From contig CAMDFK010000006.1 of the NCBI GenBank assembly GCA_945897465.1, forward strand, positions 62,001-126,000: 64,000 bases of DNA, read 5' to 3'. The position numbers and the translations under genes were made by a program. Positions within the stretch are counted from its first letter, which is position 1, and each line of letters begins with the position of its first letter. Source of the DNA: Limnohabitans sp. Rim8. Its GTDB lineage: Bacteria; Pseudomonadota; Gammaproteobacteria; Burkholderiales; Burkholderiaceae_C. Under the pieces are notes generated by a model. That model searched no databases and was not told the origin of the DNA. It worked only from the letters and a program-made list of their open reading frames with translations. This document shows positions 25,968 through 40,920 of this stretch, one piece after another.

Positions 25968-27368
25968 ATGTCCGAGGGAATTACCCCAGAATTTCAAATG
26001 GATGCAGGCCAATCGCTGTGGCAAACCTGCGTCGACGAGCTCGCTCGCGAACTGCCCGAACAGCAGTTCAACACCTGGATCAAACCGCTGACCGCTCGGG
26101 TCTCGGACGACCAGCAAAGCGTCACTTTGTTTGTGGCCAACCGCTTCAAACTCGACTGGGTTCGCGCCCAATACGCCAGCCGCTTGGCGGCCTTGATGGC
26201 AAGCCTTCAAGGTCATCCCGTCAAAATTGAGTTAGCGATCACTCCGCGCGAAAGCGGCATAAAATCGACAAGAGCTTCGACACCTTCCTCCATGGAGGCA
26301 GCCCTCGAACCCACTTCGGTGCCTGACGAAGCTGCGGCCAACACCTTCCGCAACCGCCTCAACAGCGCTCTGAATTTTGACAACCTGGTCGAGGGCACGG
26401 CCAACCGCATGGCGCGTGCAGCGGCCATGCATGTTTCCGGCTCGCCGGGACAGCTCTACAACCCCTTGTTCATTTATGGCGGCGTGGGTTTGGGCAAGAC
26501 CCACCTCATGCACGCCATTGGCAACAAGCTGCTGGCCGACCGGCCCGATGCCAAGGTCTTGTACATCCACGCTGAACAATTTGTGTCGGATGTGGTTAAA
26601 GCCTACCAACGCAAGACTTTTGACGAGTTCAAACAGCACTACCACTCGCTCGATTTGCTGCTGATCGACGATGTGCAGTTCTTTGCCAACAAGGACCGCA
26701 CGCAAGAAGAATTCTTCAATGCCTTTGAGGCCCTGTTGGCTAAAAAATCACACATCGTGATGACCAGCGACACCTACCCCAAGGGCTTGGCCGACATCCA
26801 TGAGCGCCTGGTCTCGCGCTTTGATTCGGGCCTGACGGTGGCCATGGAACCCCCAGAGCTCGAGATGCGGGTGGCCATTTTGATCAACAAAGCCATCAGC
26901 GAGGGCAGCGAAATGCCCGAGGATGTGGCGTTTTTTGTGGCCAAAAACGTGCGCTCCAACGTGCGCGAATTGGAAGGTGCGCTGCGCAAAATCTTGGCCT
27001 ACTCACGCTTCAACCAAAAAGACATCTCCATCCAGTTGGCCCGCGATGCGCTGCGTGATTTATTGTCCATCCAGAACCGCCAGATCAGTGTCGACAACAT
27101 CCAGAAAACGGTGGCTGACTATTACAAAATCAAAGTCGCCGACATGTACAGCAAGAAGCGCCCGGCCAGCATCGCTCGCCCACGCCAGATTGCCATGTAC
27201 TTGGCCAAGGAAATGACCCAAAAGAGCCTGCCCGAAATTGGCGAGCTTTTTGGCGGGCGGGACCACACCACCGTGCTGCATGCGGTGCGCAAGATCAGCG
27301 CTGAACGCTTGCAGCTGACCGAGTTGAACCAGCAATTGCATGTCTTGGAGCAATCCCTCAAGGGTTGA
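25968..27368 (+). CDS. dnaA: Chromosomal replication initiator DnaA
   Basis: 466 residues: domain I ('[20 protein letters not shown]'), AAA+ domain with Walker A '[16 protein letters not shown]' and Walker B '[10 protein letters not shown]', and the C-terminal DNA-binding signature '[15 protein letters not shown]'. It binds 9-mer boxes and opens oriC. The ATG at 25968 lacks a clear Shine-Dalgarno, but the N-terminal residues are family-like. A DnaA box 64 bp upstream suggests autoregulation. Confidence 0.98.
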   Translation: MSEGITPEFQMDAGQSLWQTCVDELARELPEQQFNTWIKPLTARVSDDQQSVTLFVANRFKLDWVRAQYASRLAALMASLQGHPVKIELAITPRESGIKSTRASTPSSMEAALEPTSVPDEAAANTFRNRLNSALNFDNLVEGTANRMARAAAMHVSGSPGQLYNPLFIYGGVGLGKTHLMHAIGNKLLADRPDAKVLYIHAEQFVSDVVKAYQRKTFDEFKQHYHSLDLLLIDDVQFFANKDRTQEEFFNAFEALLAKKSHIVMTSDTYPKGLADIHERLVSRFDSGLTVAMEPPELEMRVAILINKAISEGSEMPEDVAFFVAKNVRSNVRELEGALRKILAYSRFNQKDISIQLARDALRDLLSIQNRQISVDNIQKTVADYYKIKVADMYSKKRPASIARPRQIAMYLAKEMTQKSLPEIGELFGGRDHTTVLHAVRKISAERLQLTELNQQLHVLEQSLKG

Positions 27369-27519
27369 GGCGCCATGAACCCATCCCGCCCCTCCGGTTT
27401 TAGGTGATTTGCAGCCCTTAGAAGCCGTTTTGGACCCAAAAAACAGCGAAAATGCATGTTGTTGTGAAAATTCACCCGGCGCTGAGTTGCGGTGACAAAA
27501 AACCACCAAAGGTAGACAA

Positions 27520-28629
27520 ATGATCGTCCTGAAGGCCACCCAAGACAAATTGCTGTCGGTCCTGCAATCTGTGTCCGGCATTGTCGAGCGCCGCCACACC
27601 CTGCCCGTGCTGGCCAACGTCCTGATCCGCAAAACCGGTCACGCCGTGCAACTGACCACCAGCGACCTCGAAATCCAGATCCGCACCACCGCCGAGATGG
27701 ACGGTGACCCAGGCGATTTCACCACCACCGTGGGCGCACGCAAACTCATCGACATCCTGCGCACCATGCCCGCTGACCAAACCGTCAGCCTCGAATCATC
27801 GCAAGCCAAGCTGATCCTGAAGGGCGGTAAGTCCAAGTTCACCTTGCAGACCTTACCCGCAGAAGACTTTCCGCTGGTGCAAGAAGCCGCCAGCTTCGGC
27901 CCCGTGTTCAGCGTGCCGCAAAAGACCCTCAAGCAATTGCTGGGGCAAGTCTCGTTTGCCATGGCCGTGCACGACATCCGTTACTACCTCAACGGCATCT
28001 TGTTTGTGGCTGAAGGCAAACGCCTGAGCCTGGTTGCCACCGACGGCCACCGCTTGGCCTTCACCGCCGCCACACTCGACGTGGAAGTGCCCACCAAACA
28101 AGAAGTCATCTTGCCGCGCAAGACCGTGCTCGAGCTGCAGCGCTTGCTCTCGGACGCCGACGGCGCGATCGAGATGCAATTTGCCAACAACCAGGCCAAG
28201 TTCAGCTTTGATGGCATGGAATTCGTGACCAAGCTGGTCGAGGGCAAGTTCCCTGACTACAACCGCGTCATCCCCAAAGGCCACCGCAACAACCTGACGC
28301 TGGGCCGCCAGGCGCTCTTGTCATGCTTGCAACGCACCGCCATCCTGACCAGCGACAAGTTCAAAGGCGTGCGCCTGAACCTCGACCCCGGCAGTCTGCG
28401 CGTGGCCTCTACCAACGCCGAACAAGAAGAAGCCGTGGACGAGCTCGACATCGACTACGGCGGTGACGCCATCGAGATCGGCTTCAACGTGACCTACATC
28501 ATCGACGTGCTCAGCAACATGGGCCAGGACATGGTCCGCATTGACCTGGCCGATGGCAACAGCTCGGCGCTGATCACGATTCCCGAGAACGACAACTTCA
28601 AATATGTGGTGATGCCCATGCGCATTTAA
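27520..28629 (+). CDS. dnaN: DNA polymerase III beta sliding clamp
   Basis: 369 residues, normal length, with three clamp domains. The start is 'MIVLKATQDKLLSVLQSVSG' and the end 'YVVMPMRI' matches the conserved C-terminal 'MPMR' by which clamps end. AAAGGTAGAC precedes the ATG. It follows dnaA after 151 bp and precedes gyrB, the standard order without recF in between, as is common in betaproteobacteria. Confidence 0.98.
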   Translation: MIVLKATQDKLLSVLQSVSGIVERRHTLPVLANVLIRKTGHAVQLTTSDLEIQIRTTAEMDGDPGDFTTTVGARKLIDILRTMPADQTVSLESSQAKLILKGGKSKFTLQTLPAEDFPLVQEAASFGPVFSVPQKTLKQLLGQVSFAMAVHDIRYYLNGILFVAEGKRLSLVATDGHRLAFTAATLDVEVPTKQEVILPRKTVLELQRLLSDADGAIEMQFANNQAKFSFDGMEFVTKLVEGKFPDYNRVIPKGHRNNLTLGRQALLSCLQRTAILTSDKFKGVRLNLDPGSLRVASTNAEQEEAVDELDIDYGGDAIEIGFNVTYIIDVLSNMGQDMVRIDLADGNSSALITIPENDNFKYVVMPMRI

Positions 28630-28651
28630 GGCCCGCGCCATACGGCCATAG

Positions 28652-31318
<2,667 letters not shown>

Positions 31319-31446
31319 CCTTGATGGCTTAAATGAAGCCGCCCTGCCACGCGTTCGGTGCGCATGGCGCTGTGCACCCCATGCCACAACTGCAGGTGTG
31401 GTGACTGTTTTTCACTTTGTACGGGCCTGTCCGGCCCTGAAGCACC

Positions 31447-32553
31447 ATGACTTCTGACACCCCCACCACCACGCGCGCCTTCACGCTCAGCGACTTCGAC
31501 TTTGAGCTGCCCCCCGAGTTGATAGCCCAACACCCGGCCACCGAGCGAAGCGGCTCGCGTTTGCTCGATGGCTCATCGGCCACGGTCGTCGACCGGATTT
31601 TTCGCGAACTGCCCGGTTTGCTGAATGCAGGCGATCTGCTGGTATTCAACGACACCAAAGTGGTCAAGGCCCGCATTTTTGGCGAGAAAGCCTCGGGCGG
31701 AAAACTCGAATTGCTGATCGAACGTGTATTGCCGGGCCACCAGGTGGTGGCGCACATGAAGGTGAGCAAAAAACCTTTGGTGGGCGGCAAGATGTACTTG
31801 GCAGGCGGCGCGCGCAACGGCGGTTTCGATGCCGTGCTGTTGGGCCGATGGCCCGATGAAAAAGGCCAACTGTTTCATCTGCAACTGAGCGACGAGCCAC
31901 ACGCCTTGATGGAGAAGCACGGCGTGGTGCCACTGCCGCCTTACATTGAGCGCCCTGCGGGCGCGATCACCCACACCGATTCGGAAGAAGACGCACAGCG
32001 CTACCAGACCGTTTTTGCGCGTGCGCCCGGTGCGGTGGCTGCGCCCACAGCCGCGTTGCATTTTGACGAAGGCGTCTTGGCCGCTCTGGCGGCGAGCGGC
32101 GTGCACACCGCCAGCGTCACCTTGCATGTGGGCGCGGGCACCTTCCAACCCGTCAAGACCGAGAACATTGCCGAACACCACATGCACAGCGAGTGGTACG
32201 AGGTGCCCGAAGCCACACAGCAAGCGATTGCGGCCTGCAAAGCACGCGGCGGCAAAGTGATTGCCGTGGGTACGACCACGGTGCGCACCCTCGAATCCTG
32301 GTCCAAGTTTGGCCAGGCCAGCGGCGACACCGAGATTTTCATCACCCCGGGGTTCGAGTTCCAAGTGGTCGATCGGCTGATCACCAATTTCCACCTGCCC
32401 AAAAGCACGCTGATGATGCTGGTGAGTGCCTTTGCAGGTTACGAGCACATCATGGGGCTGTACCGCCACGCAATTGCGCAGCAGTACCGGTTTTTCAGCT
32501 ACGGGGATGCGATGCTGCTCAAACGCACCGCACCTGGATCTCAGCCCAGCTGA
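31447..32553 (+). CDS. queA: S-adenosylmethionine:tRNA ribosyltransferase-isomerase QueA
   Basis: 368 residues. Family blocks: '[20 protein letters not shown]' near the N-terminus, '[16 protein letters not shown]', '[16 protein letters not shown]' and the ending '[20 protein letters not shown]'. It transfers the ribosyl group of SAM to preQ1-tRNA to make epoxyqueuosine. Its 3' end overlaps the convergent Rieske ferredoxin gene by 13 bp. The functional partner tgt lies 2.1 kb downstream on the same strand, with an unrelated operon between. Confidence 0.97.
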   Translation: MTSDTPTTTRAFTLSDFDFELPPELIAQHPATERSGSRLLDGSSATVVDRIFRELPGLLNAGDLLVFNDTKVVKARIFGEKASGGKLELLIERVLPGHQVVAHMKVSKKPLVGGKMYLAGGARNGGFDAVLLGRWPDEKGQLFHLQLSDEPHALMEKHGVVPLPPYIERPAGAITHTDSEEDAQRYQTVFARAPGAVAAPTAALHFDEGVLAALAASGVHTASVTLHVGAGTFQPVKTENIAEHHMHSEWYEVPEATQQAIAACKARGGKVIAVGTTTVRTLESWSKFGQASGDTEIFITPGFEFQVVDRLITNFHLPKSTLMMLVSAFAGYEHIMGLYRHAIAQQYRFFSYGDAMLLKRTAPGSQPS

Positions 32554-32858
32554 AGAAAAACTCGCCCACCCTCCACCTTGACCGGCCAGGTCTTGGCGGG
32601 TTCTGTGGCGGGGCCACAAGCCACTGAGCCATTGCGCAGGCTGAACTGCGCTTGGTGGAAGGGGCACTCGACATGGTCGCCTTCCACAAAGCCATCGCAC
32701 AACTTGGCGTTGCCGTGGGTGCACAGGTTGTTGATGGCAAACACCTCGCCCTCCACGCAGAACAGCGCAATGTCTTGGCCTTCTGGCGTCACGGCGATGC
32801 CTGCGCCTTCAAACAGGTCGGCCTCGGCGGCCACGTCAATCCAAGTGTTCATGGTCAT
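32541..32858 (-). CDS. Rieske-type ferredoxin of the ring-hydroxylating oxygenase
   Basis: 105 residues with one Rieske [2Fe-2S] site: Cys46-x-His48 and Cys65-x2-His68 ('[20 protein letters not shown]' followed by PFH). It should carry electrons from a reductase to the oxygenase encoded upstream. The ATG at 32858 is chosen because it forms an ATGA overlap with the beta-subunit stop (32855-32857). No ferredoxin reductase gene is present in this cluster, so a reductase must be supplied from elsewhere. Confidence 0.92.
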   Translation of the reverse strand: MTMNTWIDVAAEADLFEGAGIAVTPEGQDIALFCVEGEVFAINNLCTHGNAKLCDGFVEGDHVECPFHQAQFSLRNGSVACGPATEPAKTWPVKVEGGRVFLQLG

Positions 32859-33328
32859 ATCGGGTAGATGATGGCGTTGGGGATCATTTCGCTGTCGTAC
32901 ACACACAGGCGCTCGGCGAACTTCAGGCCCTCTGGGGTGGGCACGATGGTGTCGATGTAGCGGCCCACATTGAACACGGTGCTGGCCTTGTCGAGCTTGG
33001 TGCGGAACACCGCGTAGTTGGCCTCGGCATGGATGCGCTCACCGTCGACACGCCGCACCACCGGCGCACCCACCACATGGCGCTGGTAATAGGGGTCGTG
33101 GTACAGCGTCTCTTGAATGCCATACACACGGTCTTTGATCATGCCTTTGCTGGTGAACGACAGGGTGCACAGCGGAAAGCCGCGCTCGTGGTTTTCACGC
33201 GGGATGAGTTTGTACACGCACTGCTCGATAAAGAACTCAGGCCACAAATCCCAATGGCCGCTGTCCACGGCCAGGGCGTAATCGGCGTACAGGCGGCCGA
33301 GGGCCATGTGGGTTTCAAAACTGACCAC
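32855..33328 (-). CDS. nagH: Ring-hydroxylating oxygenase small (beta) subunit, NagH-like
   Basis: 157 residues of the SnoaL-like beta-subunit fold ('[20 protein letters not shown]', '[20 protein letters not shown]', '[20 protein letters not shown]'). Beta subunits are structural partners of the alpha subunit. It begins with GTG 2 bp after the alpha stop, and a perfect GGAGG within the last codons of the alpha gene serves as the ribosome binding site (7-bp spacing). The best resemblance I recall is NagH of salicylate 5-hydroxylase. Confidence 0.85.
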   Translation of the reverse strand: MVSFETHMALGRLYADYALAVDSGHWDLWPEFFIEQCVYKLIPRENHERGFPLCTLSFTSKGMIKDRVYGIQETLYHDPYYQRHVVGAPVVRRVDGERIHAEANYAVFRTKLDKASTVFNVGRYIDTIVPTPEGLKFAERLCVYDSEMIPNAIIYPI

Positions 33329-33330
33329 GA

Positions 33331-35876
<2,546 letters not shown>

Positions 35877-37124
35877 TCAATCGGTCGTGAACACCGTCAG
35901 CACCCCGGTGTAACCGTATAACTGGTGACGGGCAATTTCGCCAGCCGCAAAAAAGCCCACCAGCGGCACATCGCCCAAGGCATGCCGAATGATCTGCATC
36001 TCGGCACTCGGCCCGCCAAAATGCGGGCCACCGCGCCCAGTGCAGCTCACATACACAGCACCCGCAATGCGCTGGCCCGCTTGGGGCACCGTGGGCACCG
36101 GGTCGTCGCTCATGGCGTTGATCGCCTCGATGGACAGCATCTCGGGCTCCAAAGCTTCACGAATTTCTGCGCACACGCGCACCAGGTCGGCACGGGCTGC
36201 TGGCACGTCGCGTCGACAAAACGTCAGGCGCATGCCCGGCTCCAGGTGCTCAGCAATCGCCACGCCTTGGCGCAAAGGGTCCAAACCAATGATGTGGCGC
36301 ACCCGCACGTCGTTGCCCAAATTGCCCGCACGGCCCACACCCGACTGACCGGGCGCACTCAGGCCCACCAAAGTCGATCGGACCACGGCAACGGCTTTTT
36401 GAGGCTCGCTCAAGCTGATGTCCAGATCGGCCAACATCACATCCAGCGCTGGCTCTCCCGCCAGTTGGAGCACCACATGGCCATCGGCTTCGGTGACCTC
36501 ACGCTCGGGGGCCACAGGTTGACAGCCTTGTGTCACGCGTGAAAGCAAACTCACATCGGGCGAGAAAGCCACGCCACTCAAGCCACCTTCGAGCACACCT
36601 CCGTGCACTTCGACACCACCCGCGTCTTCGGCCCGCACCGCAAACTGCACGCTGCGCGTGCGGCTGGCGCTGAGGCCCCCAAACAAATAACCTTGCTGCG
36701 TGCGCTCGGCCATCTCTTTGATCAGCTCGGCCAGGTCAGGCGTGTTCGGGTCGGCATGCACCAAGGCCGCATCGGCCCAGTCGGATGGCAGCGGCGACAC
36801 CCCAGAAAACACGCGGTATTGCTCGAGCGTCAGGTCGCACAGCATGAGCGCCATGGCGGGTTCGTCAAAGTACTCGGCGTTGTTCACCGCCACGCCAATC
36901 CCCACCGTGCCTGCCCAGTCGGGCACCTCGGGTAAGGCCTGGCGCAAGTGGTCGAGCAGGGCTTGCGCCTCGGTTGCGTAATGGTCGGTGATGTAGAGCA
37001 AGCCCAAACGCGGCTGGCTGGCGTGATCGGGCAAACCCATCTGGGCACGCAACTGCGCCAGCACCAAGCCAGCGGCCATGCGCCACTGTGGGTGGGTGGC
37101 GTGGCCACAGGGATACAACTTCAT
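35877..37124 (-). CDS. FIST-domain signal-transduction protein
   Basis: 415 residues with FIST N- and C-terminal domains: 'YLFGGLSASRTRSVQFAVRA', 'GGVLEGGLSGVAFSPDVSLL', and the C-terminal 'PLVGFFAAGEIARHQLYGYT' that is the FIST-C hallmark (GEI...LTVF). FIST is a predicted sensory domain for small ligands, perhaps amino acids. No kinase or cyclase output domain is attached. The ATG overlaps the phaM stop by 4 bp (ATGA at 37121-37124), so it is translationally coupled to a PHA granule gene. Confidence 0.88.
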   Translation of the reverse strand: MKLYPCGHATHPQWRMAAGLVLAQLRAQMGLPDHASQPRLGLLYITDHYATEAQALLDHLRQALPEVPDWAGTVGIGVAVNNAEYFDEPAMALMLCDLTLEQYRVFSGVSPLPSDWADAALVHADPNTPDLAELIKEMAERTQQGYLFGGLSASRTRSVQFAVRAEDAGGVEVHGGVLEGGLSGVAFSPDVSLLSRVTQGCQPVAPEREVTEADGHVVLQLAGEPALDVMLADLDISLSEPQKAVAVVRSTLVGLSAPGQSGVGRAGNLGNDVRVRHIIGLDPLRQGVAIAEHLEPGMRLTFCRRDVPAARADLVRVCAEIREALEPEMLSIEAINAMSDDPVPTVPQAGQRIAGAVYVSCTGRGGPHFGGPSAEMQIIRHALGDVPLVGFFAAGEIARHQLYGYTGVLTVFTTD

Positions 37125-37852
37125 GATGCTTTGCGCTTAGCGGCCGCCTTGCGCGGTGCAGATGGGGCAAGCGGTTTGGTTTTAACAGCGGCTGACTTTT
37201 TGGCCACAGCCTTTTTGGCGGGGCTTGTTTTTTTGCCAGCAACTGAGGTACTGGCCCCTTTGGCCGTCATGCCCGTCTTCATGGCTTCGGCGGCCACGTC
37301 TTTGACGGCCGCTGCGGCAATGTTTTGAAACTGCTGGGTCAATGCACCCCACCACTGCATCGGGTCCACCGCGGGCCTGGCGGAGGTAGACCCCTTCGAA
37401 GTCGTTTCAGACGCCTCATTCACCGCATCGCCTGTTTGAACGGGTTTCGGCTCAGGAGCGGCCTGTGGCGTCACCGGTTGAGGCGCAGCAGCCTGCGGCT
37501 CAGGTGCAGGAGCTGATGCAGGCGCTTTGACCGTGAAAGCCTTGGCCAGATCGCCCATGCTGACATTCATGCTCTGCAGTGTGGACAATGTCATTTTTTG
37601 CACTTCCATCGCTTGGATGGTGGCCTTGAGCGCCGTGGTGTTTTGCTCCAACCAAAAGAGCACCGACTTCAACTCTTGAATGCGTTTGTCGATGTCTTCG
37701 ATGTTCAGCGTGGGGGCTACCCAGCTGGCCATGCCAGGCATGGCACCCGCGCTGGCACTTGGTGTGGCCTGCGCAGCCGTCTTGGACAGGTTTTGTAAAA
37801 AGTCAAAACCCGGTACGAATTGGCCAAAGCCGAAGGCGGATGAATCGCTCAT
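37121..37852 (-). CDS. phaM: PhaM-type polyhydroxyalkanoate granule multifunctional protein
   Basis: 243 residues. The N-terminal half ('FGFGQFVPGFDFLQNL', 'SWVAPTLNIEDIDKRIQELK', 'FWLEQNTTALKATIQAMEVQ') matches PhaM as known from Cupriavidus necator. The C-terminal third is Ala/Lys/Pro-rich (AAKKA-like, 'AKKAVAKKSAAVKTKPLAPS'), a histone-like DNA-binding tail. PhaM activates PHB synthase PhaC and ties granules to the nucleoid. The ATG at 37852 has AGGAG 6 bp upstream and is preferred over one 9 codons earlier. No phaC is nearby. Confidence 0.88.
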   Translation of the reverse strand: MSDSSAFGFGQFVPGFDFLQNLSKTAAQATPSASAGAMPGMASWVAPTLNIEDIDKRIQELKSVLFWLEQNTTALKATIQAMEVQKMTLSTLQSMNVSMGDLAKAFTVKAPASAPAPEPQAAAPQPVTPQAAPEPKPVQTGDAVNEASETTSKGSTSARPAVDPMQWWGALTQQFQNIAAAAVKDVAAEAMKTGMTAKGASTSVAGKKTSPAKKAVAKKSAAVKTKPLAPSAPRKAAAKRKAS

Positions 37853-37916
37853 GGAGTCTCCTGAAAAAGGTCTGAACAAAGCTTACCCGAAGACGCTTTC
37901 AAACCCTCTGACGACA

Positions 37917-38786
37917 TCAAAACGCCTGATCGGCCGTGAAGGTGACCCGGTGCAGTTTGCGGTGCTGCGGATAAAAGTCGGCCACGGCGTAGTGCTGGGT
38001 CGAGCGGTTGTCCCACACCGCCAATGAATGGGGCTTCCAGCAAAACCGGGCCTGCACTTCGGGCGCGGTGATCAGCCCAAACAACTGCGCCAGCAAGGCG
38101 TCGCTTTGCGTGCGCGGCAGGCCGTGGATGTGGGTGGTGAAGGTCGGATTGACGTACAAAATCTTTTTGCCTGTGACGGGGTGCACACGCACCACCGGGT
38201 GCGTCACGGGCGGGTATTTAGCGCGAGCGGCCTGCAGTTGCTCGCCCGTGGCATCTTGGCGCAGCAAGTATTCGGTCCAACCGGTCACCTCCCAAGTGTG
38301 CATGGCACTCAGCGTTTCCAGATAGGCTTTGAAGTCGGCAGGCAAGGCCTCGTAGGCGGTGGTCATGCTGGCCCAGACGGTGTCGCCGCCGCGGGCCGGA
38401 ATCACTTGCGCATACAAGCTGGTGCCTATCGGTGGGTTGGCCTGCCAGGTGATGTCGGAATGCCAGTTGTTGTTGGCAGCCGGGCGCTCGGCGGTGCTTT
38501 CCACAATTTCAATCTCGGGCTGGCTCTCCACACGCGGAAAGAAAGCTTTGACTTCCTTGACTTGGCCAAAACTGCGGGTGAAGGCCACCTGCTGAGCAGG
38601 GGTGAGCACTTGATCCCGAAAAAAGATCACCTCGTACCGGGCCAAAGCAGCCCTCAGCTCGCTTTGTGCCAGATCCCTCAAGGGTTGCGACAAGTCCAAA
38701 CCATGGAGCGTGGCCCCGATGTTGGGGGTGTAGGGCTCGACCACAAAACTTTGGTAAGCCGCAGGGCAAGAGGTCGGAAAATTCAT
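37917..38786 (-). CDS. TauD/TfdA-family 2-oxoglutarate dioxygenase
   Basis: 289 residues from the ATG at 38786. The Fe(II) triad is His and Asp of 'NNWHSDITWQ' and the distal His in 'DNRSTQHYAVADFYPQ'; the Arg in 'QHRKLHRVTF' should bind 2-oxoglutarate. The block 'YVNPTFTTHIHGLPRTQSDA' is common in taurine and alkylsulfonate dioxygenases. It would release sulfite or hydroxylate a carboxylate substrate. No tauABC transporter genes are alongside, so the substrate is uncertain. Confidence 0.88.
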   Translation of the reverse strand: MNFPTSCPAAYQSFVVEPYTPNIGATLHGLDLSQPLRDLAQSELRAALARYEVIFFRDQVLTPAQQVAFTRSFGQVKEVKAFFPRVESQPEIEIVESTAERPAANNNWHSDITWQANPPIGTSLYAQVIPARGGDTVWASMTTAYEALPADFKAYLETLSAMHTWEVTGWTEYLLRQDATGEQLQAARAKYPPVTHPVVRVHPVTGKKILYVNPTFTTHIHGLPRTQSDALLAQLFGLITAPEVQARFCWKPHSLAVWDNRSTQHYAVADFYPQHRKLHRVTFTADQAF

Positions 38787-38881
38787 GCGCAGATCATGCC
38801 TGAACAGGTCTGCCGACAGCTCCAAACCGTCGGTCAAACCTGTTCATGGCGAGGTCTTGAATGGTCAAATCAGTACTGCGC

Positions 38882-39349
38882 TCAATGTTTGTGACCGTCA
38901 CCGTGCTTCATAGCGGGCGCGGCAGCTTTGCGTGCTGGCACTTTCAAAACCAAGGACTGGCGCTTGCCGTTCTGGCCCTCGAATACCAGCATCACGGGCA
39001 CGGTGTCACCGTCTTTGACTTGGCCTTTCAAGTCCATCAGCATGACGTGGTAGCCACCGGGCTTGAGGTCCACCGCTTTGCCTGCAGGCAAAGCCAAGCT
39101 GGGTATGGCACGCATTTTCATGACACCGCCGTCCATGCTCATTTCATGCACCTCAACCACACCCGCCACAGGCGACTGGGCCGAGATCAACTTGGCGTCT
39201 TGCGCCGACTGCAGTTGCATGAAAGCACCCGTGGCTTTTTGCTGCGCCACGGTGGCACGCACCCAGGCGTCTTTCACGGTGACTTGGGCTTGGGCCTGAC
39301 TGAACAGGGCCGACATCAGGACGGCAAAAGAGACAACAACGCGTTTCAT
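38882..39349 (-). CDS. Periplasmic copper chaperone PCu(A)C
   Basis: 155 residues with a signal peptide ('MKRVVVSFAVLMSALFSQAQ', cleavage near AQA) and the PCu(A)C copper site H-M-x10-M-x21-H-x-M, seen as 'VHEM', 'MKM' and 'YHVMLM'. A His-rich tail ('AMKHGDGHKH') may add a second Cu site. It delivers Cu(I) to cytochrome oxidase CuA centres. It is directly downstream of a DUF2946 gene, a common copper-linked pairing. Confidence 0.93.
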   Translation of the reverse strand: MKRVVVSFAVLMSALFSQAQAQVTVKDAWVRATVAQQKATGAFMQLQSAQDAKLISAQSPVAGVVEVHEMSMDGGVMKMRAIPSLALPAGKAVDLKPGGYHVMLMDLKGQVKDGDTVPVMLVFEGQNGKRQSLVLKVPARKAAAPAMKHGDGHKH

Positions 39350-39480
39350 GGCGAACTCCAGTTAAAAAAGACACGAGGGGAAAGGGTATGGCGCCGCTTG
39401 AAAGCCAGCACACCGGATCACGGACAGTTGGACCGTCTCATGCGGAGACCCCGCATCCAGCCGTCAAACTGCCAAAGAGA

Positions 39481-39846
39481 TCAAGAAAAAGAAGGGGGAG
39501 CGCGGGCCTGCCAAGGCAGGCCGATGAGCGAGGCCAGCCGGGCCTGCTCTAGAGGACGCAGCGCATGAGACAGCCCGACATGGACTGGCGCTGAAACCGA
39601 CACCACCGGGGGCGCTGCCACCGGCAAACACAAGGGACATTGCAGGCCTTGGTGGCTGCCTTGCGCTTCCTCGCCATCGGCATCGAGCTGCAGCAGCTTG
39701 ACGCTGCCCGCTGTGGTGCACACCAGTTGCACGCCCTCAGGGTTGACCAGCGGCGAAGCCACGGCCACCCCCACAAACAACGCAAACCACATCAGCACGA
39801 AGCGGGTGAGGCGGTGGGCGTTGCGCAGGGATTGCAGAATCAGCAT
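39481..39846 (-). CDS. DUF2946-like small protein
   Basis: 121 residues with one N-terminal hydrophobic segment ('FVLMWFALFVGVAVASPLVN') and a Cys pair in 'QGLQCPLCLPVAAPP'. The C-P-L-C pattern and the position upstream of the copper chaperone agree with DUF2946, which is often clustered with copper genes. Function is not known; metal sensing or binding by the Cys pair is inference. It is divergent from the GST gene. Confidence 0.7.
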   Translation of the reverse strand: MLILQSLRNAHRLTRFVLMWFALFVGVAVASPLVNPEGVQLVCTTAGSVKLLQLDADGEEAQGSHQGLQCPLCLPVAAPPVVSVSAPVHVGLSHALRPLEQARLASLIGLPWQARAPPSFS

Positions 39847-40078
39847 TTCTGAAATTATGACACTGGCAGTTTGACCGTCTATGGTGCGAGGATTCGAAAC
39901 ACCTCAAACAACGGCCTTGGCCGAACCGCCACAACGCTCAGCCGCGTTTCACACGCCCCCACATTGACTGGAAAAAATTGGCGATAACGCAGCCCAAAGC
40001 AACTCGTCAATCATGCGACTGCGGCATGACCAACACCCGGTTAGGATGTTTCTCTTTCTCATCTATCGGAGTACCCTC

Positions 40079-40729
40079 ATGCTCACACTCTGCGGCTTTG
40101 CTGGCAGCAATTACCACAACAAAGTCAAACTGGCCCTGCTCGAAAAGGGCATCCCTTTTGAAGAGCAATTGGTCTGGGTTGGCGAAACCGACCCCCTAGC
40201 CAGCCCTTTGGGTAAAGTGCCTTATTTCAAAACCGAGGATGGGGCGATGTGCGAGTCGTCTGTGATGCTGGAATACATCGAACAAAAATACCCGCAAAAC
40301 CCTCTTTTGCCTGCCGATCCTATGGCCGCATCCAAGGTACGCGAACTGGCGCTGTTTTTGGACCTGCACTTGGAACTGGTCGCTCGCAACCTCTACCCCG
40401 AGGCCTTTTTTGGCGGCAAGGTGAGCGATGCGGTCAAAGAAAAAGTCGGTGCGCAGCTTGAGAAAAACATCTCAGCTTTTGCCAAGCTGGCCAAGTTTGC
40501 ACCCTTTGTGGCGGGCGACAGCCTGACGCTGGCCGATTGCGCAGCTGTGACCCACCTGCCTTTGGTTTCTGCTGTGACCAAAGTGATTTATGGCAAAGAC
40601 TTTTTGGCAGAGCTGCCAGCACGCGACTACCTCAAAATGATGGGCGAGCGCCCCCACATGCAAAAGGTCAACGCCGACCGCAAAGCCAATATGGAGTTGA
40701 TGATGGCCCGAATGAAAGCCAAAAGCTGA
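40079..40729 (+). CDS. Glutathione S-transferase
   Basis: 216 residues: thioredoxin-like N-terminal domain ('LCGFAGSNYHNKVKLALLEK', 'PLGKVPYFKTEDGAMCESSV') and helical C-terminal domain ('FVAGDSLTLADCAAVTHLPL'). It conjugates glutathione to electrophiles or acts as an isomerase; the zeta-class SxY-RSS motif of maleylpyruvate isomerases is absent. The ATG at 40079 has GGAG 7 bp upstream. Confidence 0.9.
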   Translation: MLTLCGFAGSNYHNKVKLALLEKGIPFEEQLVWVGETDPLASPLGKVPYFKTEDGAMCESSVMLEYIEQKYPQNPLLPADPMAASKVRELALFLDLHLELVARNLYPEAFFGGKVSDAVKEKVGAQLEKNISAFAKLAKFAPFVAGDSLTLADCAAVTHLPLVSAVTKVIYGKDFLAELPARDYLKMMGERPHMQKVNADRKANMELMMARMKAKS

Positions 40730-40920
40730 CCGAGTGCGCTGGATCATCGAAAACGATACAGCCAAATGGGCGGCGTGGACACCCAAGTCTGTCCAGACAC
40801 CTTCACTGTGCCCCACAGAATTGGGCTCGTCCCGCTGCCCTGAGGCTTTTGGGCCGATATGAAGGTTTCACCGGCTTGGACACGGTCTAGGCCAGATGAA
40901 CACCCTGGCCAGTCGATGAA

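Noticed and set aside
40079-40729. Maleylpyruvate isomerase for a gentisate pathway
   Set aside because: The zeta-class SxY-RSS active-site motif is missing; kept as a general glutathione S-transferase.
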